NCBI RefSeq assembly: GCF_000003815.2
Contig: NW_023365881.1
Coordinates: 288,689 to 352,688 of the forward strand
Source: Branchiostoma floridae
Taxonomy: Eukaryota > Chordata > Leptocardii > Amphioxiformes > Branchiostomatidae
DNA length: 64,000 nt
Direction of reading: 5' to 3'
This document shows positions 22,725 through 32,859 of the stretch, piece after piece. A program made the position numbers and the translations under genes. Every line of letters starts with the position of its first letter. The stretch's first letter is position 1. The notes under the pieces are model-generated. The model saw nothing but the letters and a program-made list of their open reading frames with translations, searched no databases and was not told the origin of the DNA.

Positions 22725-23133
22725 TCACTGGGCTTCCAGTGACGCACATACATTCAAAATGGCGTCGTCACTGGATGCCCAGTAACGAAGAAAGTTTGTC
22801 ACTGGTTTCCCAGTGATGAATTGCTTTGTTCCAGTGATGAAGCTCTCTCGTCACTGGAATTCCAGTGATGAACCTTGTCTCGTTACTCGGTTTCCAGTGA
22901 TGTACTCCGCTCGTCACTCGGGACCCAGTGATGAACTCCACTCGGCACTCGGGACCCAGTGATGAACGTCATTCGTCACTGGGCACCGAGTGCGGAACCA
23001 TCGAGGTCACCGGTTCCTCACTGGGTTTTCCAGTGATCAGCGACTCTTCGTCACTGGACACCGAGTGATGAAATTATTTCGGCACTGGGCTTCCAGTGAC
23101 CACGTCCTAATAGCACTGGAACGTTCCAGTGCT
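22725..23133. repeat. Palindrome array, block 1 (TCACTGG...CCAGTGA type)
   Basis: Palindromes start at 22725, 22768, 22799, 22851, 22883, 22914, 22945, 22976, 23018, 23051, 23082 and 23112. Consecutive starts are mostly 30-33 bases apart. Each is about 18 bases, for example TCACTGGAATTCCAGTGA at 22851-22868. Spacers of about 13 bases vary. The last, 23112-23133, is a perfect 22-base palindrome. Confidence 0.85.
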
Positions 23134-23304
23134 GAATTTGATATGCAACAAAAACACTTGTCGCCATAGCCGTGTTACTGTTAAGTTTGGTCCGCTCTAC
23201 CCGAAGGTTGCCTACTCAGTGTATGTTTTTAATCAGTTCATGGCCTCTGTTCTTTGTCTGGCCCGGAAGTGTATCTTTATCCATCTTTGCTTGTTCAACT
23301 TTAT

Positions 23305-23575
23305 GGTTTCCAGTGCTGATTCCGGTAAACCAGTGATGAAGTTTCTCTTCACTGGAAAACTAGTGACGATAAATATTCCCCACTGGTACTAGTAAGCGAG
23401 TGACAACGCGACTTCATCACTGGATACCGAGTGATGAGAAATTTACCCCTGACCTCTGTAGTTTTGCAGCACTGGAACACCAGTGCTGAAGTGGTCGTCA
23501 GCACTGGAAGCCCAGTGCTGAGCCGGCGTCAGCACTGGAAGCCCTCCTATCAGCACTGGAAACCGAGACTACAAA
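23305..23575. repeat. Palindrome array, block 2
   Basis: Members include TCACTGGATACCGAGTGA at 23417-23434, GCACTGGAACACCAGTGC at 23469-23486 and GCACTGGAAGCCCAGTGC at 23501-23518. A half unit starts at 23532. The block marks the change from the T..A to the G..C outer base pair. Confidence 0.8.
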
Positions 23576-23965
23576 CAAGCTGAAAGGGCTATATCTATCA
23601 CATTCACACAATTCAATAAAATCACAAAGTCATGGCTTTTTTAATTCTTTGATGAAATAAAGCTGTTGTTGTCAATGTCATGTGTAATGTCAATCTCCGC
23701 CAAACAAAGTATCAAGGGGCTCTAATATTGATTATAAATATAAAGTGTATTGCAAATTCTTGCCCGTGGGCTAATTGCAGGTAACATAAGAAATTCAAAC
23801 AGTGTAAAAACAATATCACAAGTGTCTACTCTAGTCTAAAGCTAGTAAAAGCTAGTGCCACGCAAGATCTGCTTGGAGATTAAATAACACGCACAGATAT
23901 ATCTAAGTCTAAAGGAAATAACTCAGACAGCCGTGCAGACGCATGCTACACGTATATTACGTTCA

Positions 23966-24312
23966 GCACTGGTCTTCAAGTGCTGAAAAGTTTCCGAGCA
24001 CTGGTAAATCCAGTGCAGAACCCGTTACTTTTGTATATCAGCACTCGGTTCCAGTGCTGACGGCGGTTTCAGCACTGGGTAACCAGTGCTGAATGATCTT
24101 TGAACTGGCTCGCCGCCTCTCCGCCGCGAAATCAGCACTGGTACCCGAGTGCTGACGGCAGTTCAGCAGTGGAAAACCAGTGCTCGGAGAAGTTCAGCAC
24201 TGTAACAAGGCCGTTCAGCACTGGAAAACCAGTGCTGACGTTTCTTCAGCACTGGAAAACCAGTGCTAAGGCCGATTTGACCCATATTGATTCAGCACTG
24301 GAACACCAGTGC
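23966..24312. repeat. Palindrome array, block 3 (GCACTGG...CCAGTGC type)
   Basis: Starts are at 23966, 23998, 24041, 24072, 24135, 24166, 24197 (half), 24218, 24249 and 24295. Many steps are 31-32 bases. Flanks are typically TTCA on the left and TGAA or TGACG on the right. Confidence 0.8.
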
Positions 24313-24486
24313 GGAACCCGTTGCTTTTGTATACTTGCTGTCCAGACGGGTTTTGTTTACTTTTTGTGGGCCTTACCCTTTGAGTTTGACGAATTAACTC
24401 ATATGCGTCTGACTTCTGTGAAAAGTTTTATATACTATTAGATACTATTTTCCTTCTATCATTTGTTGTCCTTCAACAGAAAAGAA

Positions 24487-26478
24487 ATGGCCAGTCCCAG
24501 CTGTGGAGGTTCTACTGGAGGTTTGTGCACTGGCTACTCGGGGAACGAGACTGGAGGTCCAGGCCACCCTGGGAACGAGACTGATGGTTTGTGCACTGGC
24601 CACCCTGGGAACGAGACTGAAGGAGAAAAACCCTACAAGTGTGACCAGTGTGACTATGCGGCAGCATGGAAATCCCATTTGGACAAGCATGTGACCAAAC
24701 ACACCGGTGAGAAACCCTACATGTGTGGGGAGTGTGGGTACCGGGCAGCTCAGAAGATTAACTTAACCGTACATATGAGAATGCACACAGGTGTAAAACC
24801 CTATAAGTGTGACCAGTGTGACTATTCTGCAGCACATAAATCCAGTTTATACAAACACCGCCTAGCAAAACACACCGGAGAGAAACCCTACTTGTGTGGG
24901 GAGTGTGGGTACAGGACAGCTGACAGGTCTACCTTATCCCGGCATATGAGAACTCATACCAGAGAAAAATCCTACAAGTGTGACCAGTGTGACTATTCTG
25001 CTGCAGAAAAATTTGCTTTGGTCCAACATCTAACAAAACACACCGGTGAGAAACCTTATATGTGTGGGGAGTGCGGGCTCAGGACAGCTTGGAAATCTAC
25101 CTTATTAAGACATATGAGAACACATACTGGAGAAAAGCCCTACAGGTGTGACCAGTGTGACTATTCTGCAGCAGAGAAATCCACTTTGGATGACCACATA
25201 ACAAAACACACTGGTCAAAAGCCCTACATGTGTGGGGAGTGCGGGTACAGGACAGCTCTAAGGGCTAACTTATCCCGACATATGAAGACCCATACAGGGG
25301 GAAAACTCTACAAGTGTGACCAATGTAACTATTCTGCAGCACGAAAATCTGCCTTATCCTTTCATGTGAAGCGTCATACAGGAGAGAAACTTTACAAGTG
25401 TGACCATTGTGACTATTCTACTACACAAAAATCCAGTTTCGACATTCATCTGGCAAGACACACTGGAGACAAACCCTACAAGTGTGACCAGTGTGACTAT
25501 TCTGCTGCACGGAAGTCCCATTTGGACCTACATCTAGCCAGACACACAGGTGAAAAGCCCTACATGTGTGATGAGTGTGGGTACAGGGCGGCTCACAAGT
25601 CTAACTTATCCAGGCATATGAAAACTCATACTGGAGAAAAACCCTTCAAGTGTGACCAGTGTGACTATTCTGCAACAAGGAAATCCACTTTATACCAACA
25701 TGTAGAGAAACACACCGGTGAGAAACCCTACATGTGTGGGGAGTGTGGGTACAGGACAAATCAGAAATCTACCTTATCTATCCACATGAGAAGTCATACC
25801 GGAGAAAGACCCTATAAATGTGACCAGTGTGATTATTCTGCAGCACACAAATCCTCTTTGGACCAACATCTAGCAAAACACAGTGGTGACAAACCCTACA
25901 TGTGTGGGGAGTGTGGGTACAGAACAACTCACAAGTCAGCCCTATCGAAACATATGAGAACTCATACCGGAGAAAAACCCTATAAGTGTGACCAGTGTGA
26001 CTATTCTGCAGCACAGAAATCCCATTTGGACTATCATCTTACAAAACACACAGGTGAGAAACCCTACAATTGTGGGGAGTGTGGGTACAGAACAACTCAC
26101 AAGTCAGCCCTATCGAAACATATGAGAACTCACACAGGAGAAAAACCCTACAAGTGTGACCAGTGTGACTATTCTGCTGCACAGAAATCCAATTTGGACA
26201 ATCATCTAGTAAAACACACCGGTGAGAAACCCTACATGTGTGGGGAGTGTGGGTTCAGGTCAGCTGGCAGGTCTACCTTATCCCGACACATGAAAACTCA
26301 TACAGAAGACAAACCCTTCAAGTGTGGAGAGTGTGGATACAGGACAGCTATCAAGTCCGACTTATCCAGACATATGAAAACTCATTCAGATGAAAAGAGA
26401 AACCGTACATGTGTGACCAGTGACGGGGCAGCTGGAAAGGATGAGCTGTCCGAACAGATCAAAACTCACACCGCATAA
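24487..26478 (+). CDS. Zinc-finger gene C, single coding exon (21 C2H2 fingers)
   Basis: The start is the ATG at 24487, seven bases after the acceptor CTTCAACAG. An upstream in-frame ATG at 24463 lies in the intron. The protein has 663 residues. It opens with MASPSCGGSTGG and three GHPGNET-type repeats, then passes directly into GEKPYKCDQCDY. The acidic linker encoded by exon 3 of genes A and B is absent. There are 21 recognisable C2H2 fingers and a last degenerate one lacking the second cysteine and first histidine (NRTCVTSDGAAGKDE). Fingers 16 and 18 are nearly identical (TTHKSALSKHMRTH), a sign of recent internal duplication. It is likely a nuclear DNA-binding protein of unknown target. 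Confidence 0.85.
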   Translation: MASPSCGGSTGGLCTGYSGNETGGPGHPGNETDGLCTGHPGNETEGEKPYKCDQCDYAAAWKSHLDKHVTKHTGEKPYMCGECGYRAAQKINLTVHMRMHTGVKPYKCDQCDYSAAHKSSLYKHRLAKHTGEKPYLCGECGYRTADRSTLSRHMRTHTREKSYKCDQCDYSAAEKFALVQHLTKHTGEKPYMCGECGLRTAWKSTLLRHMRTHTGEKPYRCDQCDYSAAEKSTLDDHITKHTGQKPYMCGECGYRTALRANLSRHMKTHTGGKLYKCDQCNYSAARKSALSFHVKRHTGEKLYKCDHCDYSTTQKSSFDIHLARHTGDKPYKCDQCDYSAARKSHLDLHLARHTGEKPYMCDECGYRAAHKSNLSRHMKTHTGEKPFKCDQCDYSATRKSTLYQHVEKHTGEKPYMCGECGYRTNQKSTLSIHMRSHTGERPYKCDQCDYSAAHKSSLDQHLAKHSGDKPYMCGECGYRTTHKSALSKHMRTHTGEKPYKCDQCDYSAAQKSHLDYHLTKHTGEKPYNCGECGYRTTHKSALSKHMRTHTGEKPYKCDQCDYSAAQKSNLDNHLVKHTGEKPYMCGECGFRSAGRSTLSRHMKTHTEDKPFKCGECGYRTAIKSDLSRHMKTHSDEKRNRTCVTSDGAAGKDELSEQIKTHTA

Positions 26479-26966
26479 AAACCCTATAAGTGTGAACAGT
26501 GCGACTATTCTTAAGCGCAGGAAGCTCCTTTGGATGAACTAATGTATGAGGAATGTGTAGAAATAATGTATTTGCTATATGATAGCTTAGATGATGAATA
26601 AGATTGGTTTGATCATACATGGTATTAGGACATAGTGCAAGTCCATTTTTGCCGCGGACCAAAGTCTTCTGTTGTTCTCGCAAAGACTTGTTACCTCTTA
26701 TCTGATCAATGGTAGATGTGTGTCATTTGCACGCTTTACTTAAATCCTTTTTTACGCTTGACTTAAATCCCATTTTTGATGACCCAAGTAAGAAAGCCAA
26801 CTGGAAAAAAACTATGATGAGTGTGAAGCGTTTAAAGCTAACTTGGTTTAAGTAATGTATTTGGTATATGATAGCTTAGATGATAACATTTGTGTCATTG
26901 GACACTTTGATTAAATTCTTATTAACATGAATGTAGAATGTAACAAAATATGATTTTTCATACATG
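26479..26966 (+). repeat. Spacer after gene C with finger debris
   Basis: Short finger-like traces follow the stop (CCCTATAAGTGTGAACAGTG). They are followed by spacer-repeat sequence in direct orientation up to about 26966. No gene is seen. Confidence 0.5.
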
Positions 26967-27592
26967 TATATATGCAATTGTCACTTCAAGGAAAAATTGT
27001 AATTGAATTTACTTCAGGGAACAATTTTACGTGGATTCAGTACGCAGATCCCTCCCTTATTTTTACAGCATAACAATAATGTAGAATCAATCAATGGTCC
27101 TCGTTTATATCAAATCTAAAACAAAAACATCTATTCCTCAAAACTTAACATGAATGTTAGTGTATCCCACAGTTCATGCTCAGAGAAATTAATGGTTAAA
27201 AAGTTATGTTTTCACATTGTTTTCCTCACGCCACCGGCCGCACGGACCTGCACCTCACCTGGATGTGATGCTCTAATTGAGGGCTTTGTCCAGTACCTTA
27301 TTGAGATTGAGATACTAAAAAAAGGAAACCGGTATAGAAGGTCCTTCCAGATTGCTAGGCGATTATGAACAAAAACACGTTTCAATCATAAAGCCGATTA
27401 TTGTTGAAACTCACAGAAAACTCCCGGCATACAGCTGCATATCCTAATTGCTTACTGCATTACATCATAGAATACAACAATTCATGTAACAGTAGACCAT
27501 TTAATAGTGGATACATATTTGTCTAAACATGAATAGACATATATAACGTAAGTTAGTGCTAATACTGGATATTAAAAAGTGCGCAGACATAA
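26967..27592 (-). repeat. Inverted segment of the spacer unit
   Basis: This part of the spacer runs in the opposite orientation to the copies after genes A and B. TTACATCATAGAATACAACA, GAAACCGGTATAGAAGG and CATGAATGTTAGTGTATCCC are reverse complements of the usual landmarks. Direct orientation resumes at about 27593 (GAAACAGAAAGAGTAAAACC). Unrelated DNA at about 27232-27310 is an extra insertion. Confidence 0.7.
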
Positions 27593-27734
27593 ATACTATT
27601 ATATTGAATTCGAGAAACAGAAAGAGTAAAACCAAAGTATTGCAATCACGATCAACACTAATTCCCAACCTAAAAAAAAACACTTTGATAAAGTTAAGTA
27701 AGTATATAATAGCGTCGAGATCGCAATTTACTAC

Positions 27735-27930
27735 ATATTTATTCCTAGCGCATCTCCGTCAATCTGCGATCTGTTACTGAGGTCATGAGCTGAGGTAAAC
27801 AGGTTTTCATGACCTCTAACCTTTCACCTTCGCACAACCCCGGATGTGAAGACTGCACTGCGGTGATTCCTTTGTACCAGTACGAAAGAAAGACGCGGTT
27901 TTTGCGGTACTTCTAGACAACACGGACGAG
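27735..27930 (+). promoter_or_regulatory. Gene D upstream block and untranslated exon 1
   Basis: The conserved block holds TACTGAGGTCATGAGCTGAG and TGACCTCTAACCT at 27810-27822, one mismatch from the DR1 in genes B and C. Exon 1 ends CACGGACGAG|GTAAGAG with the donor after 27930. Confidence 0.6.
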
Positions 27931-28075
27931 GTAAGAGTGTCAACCGACACATGAAGTCCTCGTCTTTGTAAAAGTCGTGAATGAAACTCCCTATTTCAAA
28001 GCTATAAAGTATAATTTGCGATCGCCTGAGGAGGGGTGGGGAGGGGGGCATTGCTCTGCACACGGACATTTCCAA

Positions 28076-28984
28076 GGTAGCAGAACACAGTTTATGCGCA
28101 ACCCCAAGATTTTGTTGTGTTTCAATATTTTGTGGCTTGTACCCTGAACTCGAACAGATCCGTTTTTGGTATTTCTAAAGTGCATCCTACTTTATTTTTT
28201 ATATATTTTTATTAAGTCACTACATTGCCCCCCCCCCCAAAAAAAACATTGTCATCTAGACCTTTAACCTCTAGACACTGTGCCCTATTGTAAATACTTT
28301 GTTTGTTGATTGTTGTATTTTTTAAATGTTTGGTTTATAGTCATATTGATTGTTTGAACCCTGGAATGTTAGCCTGTAAGGGCTAAATGGTTTCTTGATA
28401 AACAACAATAAACTGAATGCGTTGAAGGTAGCAGAACACAGTTTTCGGGCTATGGGGATTTCTATAGTTAAGGGCCTCAAGGTGACTGGCTTCAACGCGT
28501 AAAAAATAAAGTAGGGTGCACTTTTTGAATACCAAAAACGGATATTTCAAGTTCAGGGTACAAGCCACAAAATATTAAAAAACAAAAAAATCCTGTTGGC
28601 GTATCGTCTTCTCATGCCCACTTTGGAATACCACTCTGCGGAGGTCACAGAACTGCAGCCGGCTGAGCACTAGAAGGGCAGTTGCATAGCGGGGCCCATT
28701 TCTACACGAAATAGAAAACTTTCACAATCCAATCCAAACCATACACTCTCAGAGTCAGAGTCGACACCTTCCGTGACCACGTAGCACAGGTTACATCTGG
28801 CTGCCACTCAAATAAGGCTTTTTACCTCTCCTTCAACAAGTTTATCTGTACTACTTTATGTATCCGCGTCATAGACCACATTATATTCACGGATAAATAC
28901 TGTGTTCTGCTACCTCGAAGCCAGTCATCTTGAGGCCCTTAACTATAGAATTCCCCTCAGGCCTAAAACTGTGTTCTGCTACCT
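28076..28984. mobile_element. Nested inverted-repeat (foldback/MITE-like) elements in gene D intron 1
   Basis: GGTAGCAGAACACAGTTT occurs at 28076 and 28427, and its complement at about 28899-28914 and 28967-28984. About 70 bases at 28427-28497 are inverted at about 28915-28984. About 80 bases at 28118-28200 are inverted at about 28500-28580. A poly-C tract and a LINE-like 3' tail (GGGCTAAATGGTTTCTTGAT at about 28379) lie between the first arms. Confidence 0.65.
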
Positions 28985-29249
28985 CCAAGAAATCTAAAAA
29001 CACGCTAAATAGCGGTTACTCAAGCAACTGGATATTATTTTCAAAATGGTAAAATGTTTAGGAAGCATTTCATAATAACTGACACCGACGAAAGGTAGTG
29101 GATGCTACCTGAAACATCTGGCCGTTTCGAAAATCACATCCAGCTTGAATAAGTGCTGTTTGACGACATCCATTTTGGCATTAAGACAACACGTTTGTCA
29201 GGTTAAGGTTTTTTTCATCTGTCATTTTTTATTCCACAACAGAAAAGCG

Positions 29250-30809
29250 ATGGCTGATCCCAGTACAAAAAATCTGCATCCTGGCCACCCTGGGAATGAG
29301 ACTGGAGATCTTGGCCCTGGCCACCCTGGGAAGGAGACTGAAGATCTATGCCCCAGCCATCCTGGGAACGAGACCAGCAGCAGGGAGGGCCAGACAGCAG
29401 ACGCGGGCCGGCAGCAGGACTGGGAAGAACCAGCTTCATGCCAGGAAACGTTTGATGGGAAGGTCAGGAAAACTGGCTCGTCATCACAGATAGAACGGGG
29501 GGAAAGTGGCATGCCTGAAGTCAATACTGACAAAACCCACAAGTGTGACCAGTGTGACTATTTTGCTACATGTAAGTCCAACTTGGACCTACATCTAGCA
29601 AAACACACCGGTGAAAAACCCTACATGTGCGCGGAGTGTGGGTTCAGAACACCGTATCCCAGCAATTGGCGCAGACACATGAGAACCCACACAGAACATA
29701 CCCAGGAGAAACCCTACATGTGTGGGGAGTGTGGGTACAGGACAGCTCAAAAGTATCACCTCTCCAGGCATATGAGAACACATACAGGGGAGAAACCCTA
29801 CAAGTGTGACCAGTGTGACTATGCTACAGCACAGAAGTTCAATTTACACCAACACCTAACAAAGCACACTGGTGACAAACCCTACATGTGTGGGGAGTGT
29901 GGGCACAGGACAGCTCACAAGTTTGACTTGTCTGTACATATGAGAACTCATACCGGTGAAAAACCGTACAAGTGTGACCAGTGTGACTATTCGGCTGCAG
30001 TAAAATCCAACTTGAACAAACATCTAGCCAAACACACCAATGAGAAACCCTACATGTGTGGGGAGTGTGGGTACAGGGCAGCTCAGGAATCTACCTTATC
30101 TGAACATATGCAAACTCATACCGGTGAAAAACTGCAAAAGTGTGAGGAGTTGTATTATTCAGCAGCACAGAAATCTCATTTACACCAACATCACCTAGCA
30201 AAACACTCTGTTGACAAACCCTACATGTGTGCGGAGTGTGGGTATAGGTCAGCTGAATATTCTGACCTGTCCCAACATTTGCGAACTCATACCGGTGAAA
30301 AACCCTACACGTCGTCCGACCAGTGTGACTATTCTGCAGCACAGAAAGGCAGTTTGACTCATATGAGAACTCACAACGGTGAAAACCCCTACAAGTGTGA
30401 CCAATGTGACTATTCTGCAACACGGAAATCTTACTTATCCAATCATATGAGAGCTCATACAGCAGGAAAACCCTACACGTGTGACCAGTGTGACTTTTCT
30501 GCTGCACAGAAAGGCAGTTTGACTCGCCATGCTATAATGCACACAGGAAAGAAAATCTTCAAGTTTAATTGTGGCATTTGTAGTTATTCTACATCAAGAA
30601 AATCCTACTTATCCAATCATATGAGAACTCACAACGGTGAAAACCCCTACAAGTGTGACCAGTGTGACTATTCTGCAACAAGGAAATCTTACTTAGATGA
30701 TCACATGATAGAACATACACAGGAGAAACCCTACAAGTGTGATAATTGTGGGTACAGGGCAGCTACAAGGAACGAATTGTCTGTACATATCAAAACTCAT
30801 ACTCTATAA
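29250..30809 (+). CDS. Zinc-finger gene D, single coding exon (15 finger modules, two degenerate)
   Basis: The start is the ATG at 29250, after the acceptor CCACAACAG (29242). The protein has 519 residues. It begins MADPSTKNLHP with three GHPGNET-type repeats, then a linker (ADAGRQQDWEEPASCQETFDGKVRK) that is homologous to the second half of the gene B linker. The first half is missing and there is no intron. Fifteen finger modules follow. Module 8 (QKCEELYYSAAQ) lacks the second cysteine and module 10 (YTSSDQCDYSAA) is disturbed by an insertion. Module 13 has an extra pair of residues (FKFNCGIC). The C-terminal finger matches that of gene B. It is a likely DNA-binding nuclear protein with partly eroded fingers. 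Confidence 0.85.
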   Translation: MADPSTKNLHPGHPGNETGDLGPGHPGKETEDLCPSHPGNETSSREGQTADAGRQQDWEEPASCQETFDGKVRKTGSSSQIERGESGMPEVNTDKTHKCDQCDYFATCKSNLDLHLAKHTGEKPYMCAECGFRTPYPSNWRRHMRTHTEHTQEKPYMCGECGYRTAQKYHLSRHMRTHTGEKPYKCDQCDYATAQKFNLHQHLTKHTGDKPYMCGECGHRTAHKFDLSVHMRTHTGEKPYKCDQCDYSAAVKSNLNKHLAKHTNEKPYMCGECGYRAAQESTLSEHMQTHTGEKLQKCEELYYSAAQKSHLHQHHLAKHSVDKPYMCAECGYRSAEYSDLSQHLRTHTGEKPYTSSDQCDYSAAQKGSLTHMRTHNGENPYKCDQCDYSATRKSYLSNHMRAHTAGKPYTCDQCDFSAAQKGSLTRHAIMHTGKKIFKFNCGICSYSTSRKSYLSNHMRTHNGENPYKCDQCDYSATRKSYLDDHMIEHTQEKPYKCDNCGYRAATRNELSVHIKTHTL

Positions 30810-31100
30810 ATGACTGTGATCAGTGACTATTCTATATCTGCAGTGCAGAAATACTTTTTGGATGGACGTCAAGCAAAACACTGGTGAGAAACCCTAAATT
30901 TGTGGTAATCTCCAAGCAGATCCTATGGTGCCATAAGATAGACCAAAGCTGGCCAAGGAGTATAGCCGGCTAAGGAGTTTGATACAATACATTACGCCAC
31001 CGTGGATCTGGTTGGAGTTTACATGTGTGGGAAGTGTGGGAATAGGACAACACACAAATCGGACCCATCCATATAAGAACTCCGGTGTGACCACTGTGAC
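30810..31100 (+). pseudogene. Zinc-finger remnants behind gene D
   Basis: Degenerate finger DNA (AAGCAAAACACTGGTGAGAA at about 30869; ACATGTGTGGGAAGTGTGGG at about 31021) is separated by unrelated sequence and full of stops. It may be the former C-terminus or a fifth, decayed array. Confidence 0.6.
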
Positions 31101-31479
31101 TTACTGTAAATGTATTTAAGTTCACGGGGATTTAATTTGCGGAAGCGGGTAAAAGGACTTTTCGTGGTGGTTTTAAATACGCGGTAGCACCATGCTCTGT
31201 AGTCTCTTACTACCATGGAATAATGTTTGCAGTGGTTTTAAGTTCGTGGTGAAACGGCGTCCATGAAAACCTAGAAAATTAAACCACAGCAAAAGTTTCT
31301 GCATTTACAGTATTTGCAACACACAATCCCCCTTTTTTTCTTACAGCATAACAGAAACGTAGAATCGATAATCAGTATTTGGTCATAGAATTAGTCGAAA
31401 ACGTTTTTATTTCTTGAAACTGAAAAACCAACATGTTAGTGTGTGTATACCGCAAATCATGCTCAGGGATATCAATGGT

Positions 31480-31840
31480 ATAAAAAGTATGTTCTGCTTC
31501 TTATGTAGATCCAAATCTACATGGAATGATTTGCCAAACAATGTACAATCTGCTAGTAGGGCAAGATTTAGGCAGGAGCTCCTTAGACATATGAAAAATT
31601 CAACTTGATTAGATGAACTGTAAATAACTGTAAGTATTTGTATGTGTTATGTGGGATCTTTCGTCTTCCACTGTCTCAGAAAAAGAAGTCAAACTCAATA
31701 CGTTACATCTTTCAGTTAGACTAGAGTAGTCGCTTACTATACTGTTTTAGTGTTTACCATTATTTGTATGTCATTTTCTTTTGTCACTTGCAACTAGCCC
31801 TCGGGCAAGGATTTACAATAAACTTATTAATATATGCTTG
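31480..31840 (+). pseudogene. LINE reverse-transcriptase C-terminal relic with 3' UTR
   Basis: 31498-31608 encodes SKSTWNDLPNNVQSASRARF and a following HMKNST stop, the usual last residues of CR1/RTE-group LINE proteins (xWNxLPxxxR). An AACTAGCCCTCGGGCAAGGA-type 3' end and an AATAAACTT-like tail follow at about 31790-31825. The remainder of the element is missing. Confidence 0.6.
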
Positions 31841-32715
31841 TATATATGTTCATATTTTTACATGTCATATGTCCAGGAAGATTAGCTGAGTACAATTTGT
31901 AAAGTTTTGTATGTCCGCTAATGGACTAATAAAATACCCAAGCATTCTTACATTGTAGACACTAACAAAAGGAAACCTACCCGTGCATCCAGATAACAAT
32001 GGTAAAAGAATACGTTTCTATATCACTGCACAAGGACCTGTGCAATACATTCGTTAATGCTACACATGTAGATCAAAATATGCACACCTAACGAAGGAAG
32101 ATATGTTCAAATATCTCATGTCATCATCTGACCACGATATACTGGAAAATCTCTATAAGTTCGTCTACGCTGGTTTGAAGCAGAGAGAAGATGCATGTAA
32201 ACTATAGCATATGTATAACATTGCGTTTACTACTTTTTGTATCAAACGCTGCATTTAGCCACATTGGGGCATGGATATGCAATAAACTTCATTGTCATTA
32301 TTTTCTACATGTTAGCAAATATATTTTTGTAAGACCTAAGCATGGGACTGGGAAGCATGTTGGTGCACTAAATTTGTAATTTTCCTGGCATTGTATAGCA
32401 TCTGTAACAAGGGTCAAATATCACGAACGAAACTGGAATTTGCGTACCAAATTCACGTACAATTGTTGGAGAAATGGTGATCAATACTGTATTGCGTTTT
32501 TATCGCTTTATTAAAATCTTCTCTTAGTAAGGTTGGGAATAAGTTTTTTTTTTCATGATTGTAATACATTTATAATGATTTACAAAATAATTCGTGGTTA
32601 CTTTAATGAAAAGTCAAGTGAATTTCGTATCAGCAAATACTAGAATATTTTGAGACCTACGCACATATTAACTATAAGCTTTTAGGGGTCACTTTTCTTT
32701 GGAACAACAACATAA
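31841..32715. other. AT-rich spacer with a second LINE-type 3' tail
   Basis: No gene is supported. GCATTTAGCCACATTGGGGC and GGATATGCAATAAACTTCAT at about 32250-32294 resemble another LINE 3' end. Confidence 0.35.
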
Positions 32716-32859
32716 ATTTCACAATGTCATTTCTGTTGCCTGTAACTCTACCAGTGACTGAGCACTGATTATCAGAGAGGCCTGGGTACACATACATAAA
32801 CAATGCAACAACATATTTACGAAAGAACATATTTTAAGATCAAAATTGTGATCCAGTCG

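Larger units (their letters stand above)
22592..24373. mobile_element. 1.78 kb TIR-bounded element full of periodic palindromes
   Basis: An 18-base perfect inverted repeat bounds the element: AGGCCCACAAAAAGTAAA at 22592-22609 and its complement at 24356-24373. A second, inner inverted block (TATACAAAAGTAACGG at about 22661; CCGTTGCTTTTGTATA at about 24319) supports paired ends. An additional copy of the inner block (CCGTTACTTTTGTATA) lies at about 24022. The interior has about 25 short palindromes of the form CACTGG-N-CCAGTG. No ORF of note is present and no target duplication was identified. It lies entirely in intron 1 of gene C. It is probably a non-autonomous DNA transposon or a foldback element. 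Confidence 0.65.

Noticed and set aside
22725-24312. CRISPR array
   Set aside because: The repeats are palindromic and regularly spaced, but spacers are only about 13 bases, repeats vary strongly, the context is a eukaryotic intron and no cas gene is present.
24463-24486. Upstream in-frame ATG of gene C as start
   Set aside because: It lies before the conserved CTTCAACAG acceptor. Paralogues start at the MA(D/S/N) codons just after it.
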